From Hydractinia symbiolongicarpus (taxonomy: Eukaryota; Cnidaria; Hydrozoa; Anthoathecata; Hydractiniidae): a stretch of 64,000 nt of DNA. The notes below the pieces were generated by a model. It was given only the letters and a program-made list of their open reading frames with translations. It made no database searches and had not been told where the DNA came from. Each line of letters starts with the position of its first letter. The first letter of the stretch is position 1. Both the position numbers and the translations under genes were made by a program. This document shows, one piece after another, positions 36,512-46,119 of this stretch. The DNA lies in assembly GCF_029227915.1 (NCBI RefSeq), contig NC_079888.1, positions 4,661,001 to 4,725,000 of the forward strand, given 5' to 3'.

Positions 36512-37387
36512 ATGGAAATCCAAAATGTTAATGATATTGTTGGTATGGATTCTGTGAAAAAGGTAAAGAAGTTCGAAAATATGCTAACCAGTTCCCTCAC
36601 CTTTTTCGTTAATTTGTGCAATACATATAATATAAACTAATAGAGAGGCAGAATGATCCACAAAAGATGTGTTACTACATTTCGTTAAGATACATTCACT
36701 CTTACTTTTCAGGAAATAAAGGATGTTTACGAAGATAAGTTGACATCCATATCTCAAGCTTTTGTAAATGAAAAGAAACTTCGACAGGAGACCGAAGAGG
36801 CCAGTAAAACACATCTAGCGAAGATAAAACTTCTGAAAGAAATAATTAATGGTAACATAAAGGAATGTGACAAAGAATTTGATCAATTAAGCGCTAAAAT
36901 TAATGCCATACCGGAGATTGTTAACGAAGCAATGAAACCCGTGGTAAAAATGGCTACCGAAGCTATTGAAGAATGCGAAAAGCAAAAGGCAAAAAGAATG
37001 GAAGTTGAAGGCGTACTGAAGAAGAAAGAAGGTGAACGCGATGCTATAATGAAGGAAAACGATGACTTGAATCGCTGCTCCTTCAATATGGAATGCAAGA
37101 TCAAAGAGTTAGAGGTAATCAACGCATATCAAAAGGATGCAATCGATGAACTAAAAAGAAAAGTTGCTGAGATGGATGAAAAATACAACCAATATACACA
37201 ACAAACAAAGAGCCTTGTCACCATGCTTCGCAACAAGTGTGCTGGAATTATAAAGTTTTTGCGTTGCAATTTTATTTGCAAAATTTTTCCAAGAAAGGTT
37301 TCCAAAAAGAAACTGAAAGTTGTGGCTGCAATTGAGGAAGTTGAAGAAATGCTTCACTTGCATGCTGTAGAAATACAAAAAATTTAA
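36512..37387 (+). CDS. coiled-coil protein of unknown function, 241 residues
   Basis: Two exons, 36512-36562 and 36713-37387, joined through a GT-AG intron of 150 bases (AAG|GTAAAG ... TTACTTTTCAG|GAA), with frame kept. The first exon gives MEIQNVNDIVGMDSVKK. The rest is mostly charged heptad-like sequence (KKLRQETEEASKTHLAKIKL, KECDKEFDQLSAKINAIPEI, ELKRKVAEMDEKYNQYTQQT), so a long coiled coil is likely. Near the C-terminus a cysteine-containing hydrophobic/basic patch (FLRCNFICKIFPRKVSKKK) breaks the pattern before a last acidic helix. There is no signal peptide and no clear membrane span. I do not recognise the family; cytoskeletal or scaffold roles would be guesses. The start is the first ATG in frame after upstream stops. 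Confidence 0.7.
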
Positions 37388-38369
37388 TTCCCTTACCCTA
37401 TCCTACCTTAATCCATTTTATTCTGAACTTTTTTTAATTTTTTTTTCTGGATTTTTTCTTATTTTTTTTGAATTTTTTTCTGACTTTTTTCTAATTTTAT
37501 TATTCATTGAATAACCTTTTTCCGATTTTTTTGTAATTTTTTTCGACAATCACTTTCACAAAAGTGATTGGCTACGCTTTCAGGCACAAATGACCAGGGC
37601 ATTAAATTCTTTCAAAAAGTATCTTAGACGGGCGCGCTTTATTTTTTGGTGTGATAACATTTTATCTATGAATTGGCGGCCATAGAAACTTGTGTTTTCT
37701 TGCTAAACTAAAGTCGAGTCTAATAATATACTTGTCCTGATTTTTTGTCCTGACTTGTCCTTATTTTTTTTATTTTTATTTTATTTTTTTTATTTTTTTT
37801 TGCTTTAAGTCTTCTTTTGTTTTTAGCGAGGTTTTACCGGCCACTTTTTTTTAAAAAAAACTTGAATTTGTATGAAGGCAGCCATAAGATGTTGTCGTGG
37901 AAAGGCGGCAAATACCCGACCACGTCTTATTTTGTTTTCAATAATTCTAGCTTTTAATTCTCATTTTGTTAATTTTTCCTGAGGTTTTTCGTGATAAAGG
38001 TAGGATGGGTACACGTCTATTATTTTTTGTAATTTCTGTTCTGTAAATATATTCCCATGATACATTTCATCACGAAGTTTTAATGGCTCTCCTGACCGTT
38101 AGGTCTGTGCTGTGTCATTATGAGAGTGCCAATATGCGCGTTTAGATGCGAAGTAATGCAGGTTAAAGAGGATACCTTTTTAACTGAATTTGAGCTTCAT
38201 TCACAAAATGATCCAATCTAGACCACTTATGAAAGACTTTAACAAAATTAACAAATGTTGTTCGGTAAATGTTACGTCTTGGTGGATACCGATCACTTAA
38301 CCAAGCTTTTTCTGCAGATCTGCAGAACCATAATATTTACAAAATTTTTATAGAAGTTAAAGTAGACAT
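37388..38369. other. intergenic, poly-T-rich
   Basis: Contains long T-rich runs (37425-37560 and 37740-37810) and a small palindrome at 37550-37570 (CACTTTCACAAAAGTGATTG). No gene seen. Low-complexity T runs here can cause assembly or alignment errors. Confidence 0.5.
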
Positions 38370-39210
38370 TCTCCTTTATTTGATAAGCTCTTGTTTTCGA
38401 TCAAAATAAAAGTCACCGTCAAATTTCCTTAAGGAAACTCTCATAAACGAAGCTCCATTATTCGACATTCTCTCATTCGATAAGCTCTCGTTTTCAATAC
38501 AAATTTGAGGTCCCGAGAAGGAATTTTGCTCCCTTATTCGATTTCTGGAATGTAAAAAGGTATTTACACGGTTTCGAATTTCAAACAAATTTCAGGCTTC
38601 GAATTTTAGTACGTTCGATGCGATACAAACAGTTGAAAAATGGCGACCGTATCGGTGATATCAACGAAACGAAACCCTAAGGATGTCAATTTGAATACCA
38701 AATACAAGGCCTTGTTGGTTGGCTTGATGTTTGATATTCCACAAAACACAATTTCTACATAGAAAGCAATTAAACCCAATGTCTATCGGCTCAAGTGATG
38801 ACGATTCCGATGGTGACAAAACAAACAAGATGCCACCTGCCAAACCATCTCTCAATGACGTGTTGGCCGCAATTATTACACTTGAAGATTATAGTTTATA
38901 TCTAAAATTTAGAGATAATGTATTAAGTGGTTTAAAAGATATAAATACGGCAATTGATTTAGAAAACTTTATAAAAAAGCATGCAAATATCGAAGATTTT
39001 TTTCCAAGAACTTAGGATTCCCAAGAAAAAACTTTATATTCGCACTGGCACTGCAGAACGTTGAAAACAAAATAGTCTCGTTTGTTATTTGCATTCCGCT
39101 CTCTGATTCGACATTTACCTCTAAAATTTCGAATTAGAGGGACTTCCCATTATTTAATATGGTCTCTATCATTCGCCTTAAATATCGAATTAGAGAGCGT
39201 CAATTGTATT
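38370..39210 (+). mobile_element. Tigger/pogo-like DNA transposon, internally deleted
   Basis: Terminal regions carry several inverted motifs of the type CTCTCTAATTCGA or CTCATTCGATAAGCTCTCG at 38370-38490 and 39100-39205. Between them are an N-terminal and a C-terminal piece of a CENP-B/Tigger-like transposase, but no DDE core. Exact ends could not be fixed, so the boundaries are approximate. Confidence 0.6.
38640..39015 (+). pseudogene. Tigger/CENP-B-like transposase relic
   Basis: From the ATG at 38640 the frame reads MATVSVISTKRNPKDVNLNT and ends ...IPQNTIST at a TAG (38760-38762). The helix-turn-helix of this family normally continues with Trp there. A second frame, from the ATG at 38779 to 39015, gives an acidic linker (SSDDDSDGDK) and a C-terminal segment (FRDNVLSGLKDINTAIDLEN) typical of the end of Tigger transposases. 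The whole catalytic domain is deleted between them. Confidence 0.6.
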
Positions 39211-40580
39211 TAAATTCACAAATTCTACTTTTTTAAGATATCCGAAATCTACTCTGTACGATTGTGGTTTTAAGGAAACCATGAGGGTTTTCTTGTTGCG
39301 TTTCATAGTGAGAAAAAGAACACAAATTTTACGACTCATGTATTATAATGAGCAAATTTTGCTGAAAACAAAAGTTATGAGATGTTGTTATGAAAGGGTT
39401 TTAAAATCGATTGGAAATAAAAAAAAAGAATTAAAATAAAATCTCGCCGTGCGATATGCAAAAGGAGAAAACAGGTTCTGTGACTGAGGTTGGTTTATGC
39501 CATGGTGGTAGCTTTTAGAATATCAGAGAGTTTACTTTAATACAATAATAACTGATTGCCCGGGGCTGTACCGCAAAATATCGGCCGAGGTCAAGTGTCG
39601 ATCGAGCTTGCCAGTCGGTGCAATGACCGGAGGGCGATATTTTCGGGCAATGTTATTCTTGTACTTGTTAACCGTCAAAGTTAGATAAAAATAAAAAATA
39701 AGAATTTCGGTTTAGTGTTCTTATAATAATGTAATTCACTAGCACTACTTTCGTTAACACTCGAGGTCAACATTCGAAACAGTCCTGTCTAAAAACAAAC
39801 ATTCTATTGAGAATTCATAAGTCCCTAAAGAATAAATCTTTTTAAACAAAACATTACAATGTTCGACACTTACAGAAGAATGTGAAAAGTTGAGTGTGCA
39901 ACTAAAATTTAGTTACAGCGAATATCAAGTAAATTTTAACTAGCTAGCCAATAATAACATGGGCTTCGACAATTTTTATATTAACTTAGTAACCAAAAAG
40001 CCGAAGGAACGAGTCTGAAAGTGAGGAGTATTTGTTATATATTTGTGGTCCGGTATTTAGTATAAATTTTTGATAAAACTGGATATCAAAACATCGTTTT
40101 TTTATCAACAATGTACCAGTTTATTTAGTGCCTCACAACATTTTATTATTATCATTCTAAAACATTTAGCGGGAAACAAAAGGACAAAATCTTGGTCTAT
40201 TCTACTGGACAGGGACTGTAGAATAGAAAATCACCATACAAGCAGGCTTCCACTTTTTTATCGAGTCAATTTTTAGGGGATTTAAGAGGAGTTTTGAGAA
40301 GACTTTTCAAAATTGAGAAGAATTGAGGACTTCTGAGTAGGTGTGAAAACCCTGACAAGGTAAAATATGAAAAAGAGTTTCTGTCAATTAAATCAAGTAA
40401 GATTTTTAAGTAGAAACTCCTTAATGTTCAGACGTATAACAACACGTATTGCAACTTTTAATGCACTTCAACTGCATTAAAATTGTGTTCCAAAGTTATC
40501 CTTGAAAATGAGGGAGTGGTCTGATTGTAATTTACAAGTGATTCTGGATGAATACTGAGTGACTGCATTTACGACATCCT
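39211..40580. other. intergenic, with one short palindromic repeat
   Basis: No gene seen. At about 39553-39652 an inverted repeat starts ATTGCCCGGGGC...AAAATATCGG and ends GCGATATTTTCGGGCAAT, a likely mini-MITE. The rest is AT-rich with chance open frames only. Confidence 0.4.
39553..39652. repeat. 100 bp palindromic repeat with ATTGCCCG ends
   Basis: Arms ATTGCCCG... and ...CGGGCAAT with an inner AAAATATCG/CGATATTTT pair surround a GC-rich centre. The form fits a small MITE or a hairpin-forming dispersed repeat. Confidence 0.5.
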
Positions 40581-40824
40581 AGATAGACAGATAGAAAGAT
40601 ATTTTGCATATTTTACATGACTAGCTGGGATACACCCTGTTTATTATTTCCAGGAGGGGCCATGGCTTAGATTGGGAGTCCTAGAGTATTTAATGCTCAT
40701 TTTGAGCTACGCAGACATAATTAGGGTCTCTACCAGACAACTTCCTGCAACACTGCCCACACATTGTGCCATCTCCCCAATTTCCCTTACATGGCTTGGA
40801 TTAACCCAGGGTTATGGTAACATG
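40581..40824 (-). mobile_element. tRNA-derived SINE, copy 3, head truncated
   Basis: Shares GGAGTCCTAGAGTATTTAAT, GAGCTACGCAGAC and CCATCTCCCCAATTTCCC with the two Bicaudal-D intron copies. It has an AGAT-type tail at 40581-40600. The tRNA-derived head with its A and B boxes is absent, as expected for a 5'-truncated retroposed copy. It lies just beyond the 3' end of TOMM6, in the same orientation as that gene. Confidence 0.8.
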
Positions 40825-41004
40825 CTTAATCAACAAATCAAATGCTCATAAAAAATAAGTTATATTCTCTACAACTGGTTGGCTAGCTATAAGTATATAC
40901 ATTTCAACGTTGTGTATAAAAAAACATCTTTGCATCTGGTAAAATACTTCAACTACTTTTAACTTATTGCTTCATTTTAGTCAGTACATCTCTAAAAGCT
41001 GCAT

Positions 41005-41295
41005 TTACATGGGTGCACCAGGCGTCCCTGGTGGTGGAGACATTAAATCAATGTCTGAAAATTCCCTCACAACATAAATGGCAGTCGCGAATATTGCTGT
41101 ATGCTTGACCAGTTGCCTAAAAAATGAAAAAGAAATTCAGCTAAAAAGAAGCAAATTTAATTAAAAAGAATGTCTAAAAGCAACACAATATTACCAACGA
41201 ACTGGATCCTTGTAAAAACTCTGTATAAAGCTTGCACTTCTACCAAACGTGGATTGTGGTTGAGGGTTGCGCTTAGCACGACCTTTCGACTCCAT
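41005..41295 (-). CDS. TOMM6: TOMM6, small subunit of the mitochondrial outer-membrane translocase
   Basis: Two minus-strand exons, 41295-41195 and 41116-41005, are joined by a GT-AG intron of 78 bases (CGTTG|GTAATA ... TTTTTTAG|GCAACT) that splits a Trp codon. The product has 70 residues (human TOMM6 has 74). The N-terminus is basic and hydrophilic (MESKGRAKRNPQPQSTFGRS), followed by SFYKDPVRWQLVKH. A single hydrophobic helix comes next (about residues 39-53, TAIFATAIYVVREF), then the family signature SDIDLMSPPPG and a short tail ending at TAA. The close match of this signature to vertebrate TOMM6 (SDIDLMAPQPG) fixes the call. TOMM6 is a tail-anchored stabiliser of the TOM40 pore. Each exon is too short to stand out as an ORF. 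Confidence 0.88.
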
Positions 41296-41299
41296 CTTG

Positions 41300-42728
41300 A
41301 AAATTTCGATGCCCTCGCAGACATCGAGACAAAAACAAATTGGAAACGGAAAATCCGAATGTAACTGAATGAATGACAGACATCCGTTTTTGGTTTGTTG
41401 TTATTAAATTTTTCTGACTTAGTGTTTTTTTTACGAATGGTCAGCACGAATTAAAGGTTATTTACTTTTTTTAGAATTTCGATTAAAGTTGTATTTTCAT
41501 TGCTTTCATGAATTTATTGATTCCATTTTTTATTTTCTTTAAAAGGAAAATCGAAAGTGAAATGTGACAGTCATTACAGAACAGAAGCCAGCTAGCAAGT
41601 GCTAGCAAGCCACTTCTCAGGTTCATTTTCGTTAGCTAGCTAGCTCAGAGCAGTGAGCCAGCTATGTTTATTTGCATATTGTGTGTATGTGTATGTTGGC
41701 TACCTATTATTACATTTAATCAGTTGTAAAACCTATTGGAATTTGAATTGGAAACCGAGCTACAAACTATCAATTCTACTTTTGTAATCCTCAAATAAAT
41801 TTTTATTATTATTTGCACTGTCAGAAAATATAGCATTAGTTTGTTTTGATTTAAGAACATATGTGCCTTGCTACGACTCCTATGTTTATTAGCTACGGTT
41901 GCGTCTTAAAAAGGCTAAATTTTCAGTGGGATATTTTTAATATAGCTTCACAAAACCTGAATAGTCTATTCCTAGGCTGATTAGCTGATGAAAAAACTTT
42001 TGACTTAATTTCTAGTTCCCCAGATCAAGTAAACTTTTTGTCAAAGGTAAATGCATTGTATTGTACCCATTGCCTTATCATCTTTATGATACGGCAACAG
42101 GTATATAGCTACACAAGTTTCTTAAAAGATTTGTTGACATTACCAAATTTTTTTAAACCCTTATATCTCCTTGAGGGTTTGTATGATATTCATTATTTAG
42201 ATCAGACTTTCAAGTTCTGTGTGATAGAGGCAACAGGTAAACAAAAAGTATTTTGTGTTAATTGACAGCTCTTTGCTGAGGTCATTAAAATTTAAGTGAC
42301 GGTTCTCTTTTCCATTCTTCTTCTGCGGCCTTTTTAATCTTATATAATAATACGAAGTGTGTGTTTATTTTTCTGTGGTGTCGCTGAAAAGGTATGTCTG
42401 GAATGTTAAATTTTATGACGTTATGGTGCGACGTCAATACACTACTTTAACGTCAATATCCTTTATTAAATTAATGAAGCCATTACAGTGCACTTAAAAT
42501 TTTAAGGCCAAATAACTTGGATAAGGAGGTGGCGACGTCAATAAATTTTCACCATGTGGGTAACTAGGCAGCACCTAGGACCAATTTGGGTCACCGAATT
42601 CATTTCAGAATTGACGGATTGGTGAAGTCATCAAGAAACTTTAAAACCCCAATATCTCTGCAACTGTTTGTCAAAGATACATGATCCGATACATTTCCTT
42701 GATCAGCATGTCCAGATCTATATGATGA
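41300..42728. other. intergenic, repeat-rich, no gene seen
   Basis: Includes a GCTAGC-rich patch at 41585-41670. Two copies of GGCAACAGGTA lie at 42093 and 42229, and a third at 50948. A CTTATATAATAATAC motif at 42341 recurs at 51247. A segment at 42400-42720 has several GACGTCA motifs. These shared motifs lie on both sides of the 42729-50943 composite and look like pieces of an older dispersed repeat. Confidence 0.4.
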
Positions 42729-43040
42729 CAGGGTTCGAATTAGAAAAGTAAAGTTGGTTCGCAAAAATTTCAGCACTCTGTATCGAAGTAAACTACCATC
42801 TACATGTGGCCTGGGAACACCTTAGATCAATTACCATTTTTCTATCGCCATTCCTCGTTCCTTTGTTTTGCCGCTTTTCGTTCTTAAACTTTTAAAATGC
42901 GATCTAAAACAGCCTATCTAATTGCGTTTTTCGTTCTAAGTTTTTAAAAAGCAATCTAAAAACATTTCTATCACTGTTTTTCGTTCTTAAGTTTATAAAA
43001 TGCGATCTAAAAAAGTTTTTCTATTGCCATTTTTCATTCT

Positions 43041-44120
43041 TACCGTATTTCCCGGTATATAACCCGCACATCGTATAACCCGCAGATCAGCTTTTTTAGG
43101 GAGTTATAAACTAGATGCTATCAGATAGCCCACACCTTAGTATAACTCGCATAAAATTTCAATCGATTACTTAGCCACACCTTTGCATAAATGCTGTTTT
43201 CCTTTTATTTGTAAACATTAGTTTCAGCCAATGATAACTCTTACTTCCTGCGATTAAACAAACAGACAAATAAAAAAAAAACATGCTATCAGGTTATAAA
43301 TCTAAAGTAAAATCTCTGTTTTTATGTATATTTAAGTATTTTTGGCATAAAATAAACAACATAATAATTATCACAGATTGTCTGTAACAGCGATATATGG
43401 AACGTTCTTTTCCAATGTTTATAGAATTTTGTTATCTATTTATAAACCAGCAATCACAGTGTGCATGATAAAATGAATGGCAGCAATGAGGAGGAGATAG
43501 TTGCATGTGTCTTATCAATTGTATTTTATATTTATTTTTGATATTTTCAGTGGCCACCTGTTGCTCGAAGTTAGCGAAGATAAAAAAACAAATTTTAACA
43601 TTTTTATAATATTTTTAACAGGAATTAATAATTAAGTCCTGGGCACTAGGTTGTGAAATATGTGTCAATTAAACCTAAAAATGATACCTTCTATATTGCT
43701 CTATTACCAGAAGCAAATCATTTCAATGTGCTCAATGTGATTGCAAAGATATAAATAGATAAGAATTACATTCAACACAAAAGAAAAATGATCTCCAGAA
43801 TTGTGTTTCAGAGAGAGCTCGTAATATTAGCACTGGCAAGCAATAAAAATTTAAAGCAATTTCACCGTGTGAAAAAATTAAATCACATAGTTGAAGTAAG
43901 ATTACGTAGATATAGGATCGCGCATGCAGTTATATTAATGTACGCATTTTATCCCATTGGTACTATTTTCTTCATTGAATGTATAAACTTTAATTTTCAC
44001 AATAAATGACAGAAAATATAAAACTTATCACATAACCCGCACCACATTATAACCCGCACCAACAGTGAAAGTCGTAAAAATCAACTTATAACCGCAGGTT
44101 ATATACCGGAAAATACGGTA
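43041..44120. mobile_element. 1.08 kb non-autonomous element with TATAACCCGCA repeats
   Basis: The left end TACCGTATTTCCCGGTATAT is matched inverted at the right end (ATATACCGGAAAATACGGTA), with one mismatch over 20 bases. Inside each end TATAACCCGCA or close variants repeat two or three times (43061-43090 and 44033-44065). TA flanks both sides if the element is taken to start at CCGTATT. A segment at 43490-43652 matches the MITE at 27815-27945, so another small element is probably nested within. No transposase frame. Confidence 0.75.
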
Positions 44121-44438
44121 AAGGGAAACTCCAGTAAAAATCACTTTTTCCTTTTTTGTTTTATACGTACTCAGAAAAGCATAAGAAATCAAAAAAAACT
44201 TACTTCACTTGTTTTTCTTATTTAAAATTGTTGTACAAGCCTTCGCATATTTATTTCTTTTCTCATAAAAAAACAGACAAGCGCGATTTCATTTAGGACT
44301 GGACCTGATTATAAATAATGACATCACATTGTGCGAAAGTTTAAGCGAGCGCAGAGAACGTTCATGTTAAGACCTATAGCTTACATTAAATCACTTTTTG
44401 TATGTAATTTACGTTTAAATCTTTAAAAAATAGTTAGT

Positions 44439-44640
44439 TGCTCTGCGTTTCGATGTACCAATCGATTAGAGAAGTGTAAAGAAGTAAGTTTTCACAGAAC
44501 CCCCTCTGTGAAAAAGAAAGAACTCAAAAATGGCTAAACAAAATATGTTGGGCAGGTGATCTACCAAGCGATCAAAGTTTTTATATTTGGTTGGCACACT
44601 TCACAGATTTTAAAACAGATCTCCAGAAACTTCCATATTA
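44439..44640 (+). pseudogene. THAP zinc-finger domain relic
   Basis: The + strand reads CSAFRC...EVSFHRTPSVKKKEL, then after a one-base shift near 44530 WLNKICWAGDLPSDQSF and WLAHF. This follows the THAP layout C-x4-C ... FHR.P ... W ... C-x2-H-F, except that Trp stands where the third zinc ligand (Cys) is expected. THAP domains are the DNA-binding part of P-type and some other transposases, as well as of host proteins. The position inside the composite suggests a transposase origin. No catalytic domain is visible. Confidence 0.6.
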
Positions 44641-45565
44641 AAATATTGCCACTTTGTAAAAATGCCATTTTAGCTAGTGAACGCGATCAAAGTTTCTCAT
44701 TTCTTCTCATTTCATTATTTTTACTTATATCCACAGAACACAACCAAATAACGTTTTGTACATTGTTATATTAAATAAAAGAACATTATACCAATTTCCA
44801 ATACAAACACAGACAAAAAAGTTTTCTAGTTACACATCTATCTTTCGTAGTGCTCAAGTTTCTATTCTTTGTTTTTCAAAAAAGAAGCTTTTTTGATGGA
44901 AGGACATGCCAAATATTTTCAGGGGGTAAATGTACCCATTTTCTTCAATCTTTGTAACTGTTAAAGGCTGCATGTAATGCGGATAATGCAGTTTCTAAAA
45001 CAGCTTTGTCAAAACAACCACTTATAAGTCAGTAGCTTCTGCAACGCATTTATGACCCACCATAATCATAAGAATGATTTTATACAATATTAATACCTCC
45101 GTTTTACCAACTTATCACAACCGAACAATATTCGATCTTTCAATCACGCATTTCAATCACGGAGTCCTCCATCACAGAGAAAATTTCAACGTTACATAAA
45201 ATTTGTTTGCATTTGTGCGCAAAAAAGCGTGTGTGGAGGAAAAATATTGCTGAACTGTGAAATATTAAATTGGCTTGTAAAGTAAGAAAGATTTTTTACT
45301 GAAGCAAATGATAAAGTTTTTTGACAAAAAGAATGCGATTAAATATATTTTTTTTATTTCTTTAAAAAGAGAATATTTCGCTAAGAACATTGATTTGAGT
45401 CAGTAAAAGACACCTCGTCACTTTGCATCATTCTTAATTTCTCCCTTGTGATACACAAGAGGTTCGAAGTCGTGTGGCTGTAGCTTTCTAAAGTCTTTTT
45501 TATGAAGAGAATTATCCGATTCTAAGTTTTCTAAGTTATAATCTTCGTCATTATTACAAGACGTC

Positions 45566-45779
45566 TGTTAAACTCACAATATGTGTATGACTAACCTGTA
45601 TGTTATCTTCACAGTTCTCCTAATAACGCAACACCAAATAAACCCAATTGATTTACACACAACACAATATATACCACTATTATAAACACGATGATTTCAC
45701 CAGCAAGATTGGTTCAACACAAGTAAACCCCACCACCAATTGATTCTTATTAGTAATCGCCTAGAATGGAAGATTAACA
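45566..45779 (-). repeat. 3' LTR of the Copia element
   Basis: 214 bp, TG...CA ended, with six-base terminal inverted repeats TGTTAA/TTAACA. It is preceded on the element strand by a purine-rich tract. Confidence 0.95.
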
Positions 45780-45806
45780 ATCTCCCTCTATTTTCTTTTC
45801 TCCACG
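45780..45806 (-). promoter_or_regulatory. polypurine tract of the Copia element
   Basis: On the element strand GGAGAAAAGAAAATAGAGGG and a few more bases, almost all purine, directly precede the 3' LTR. This is the expected plus-strand primer site. Confidence 0.8.
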
Positions 45807-46119
45807 TTGTTCAGTTTATGCTGCTATGGGAGGAATTTATAGCGACTCCTACTCGCTTAGTATAGTGGTCCTGGGGAGAAATTGGCTTTTCACCAATGCC
45901 CTCTACTATACAAGTCTTGATCAAACAGTTACTGAAGACTATTCTTCCTTGGGTCCTTAGTTGTGTGATGCCAAGTGCTAAGTGGTGTTTCAGCAATAAA
46001 TTCTGAAAAATAAAAATAAACTGATTGTACTCATCATGACCATTTTGTAGCACATTCAGTAGAAGTGTGCTATTTGCTCCTTCCTTTGTTAACACATCTG
46101 CTAACTGATGTTTGGTGGG

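Noticed and set aside
36249-36557. 102-codon frame overlapping the first exon of the coiled-coil gene
   Set aside because: Different frame. The exon model starting at 36512 is supported by an in-phase intron and continuity with the long coiled coil.
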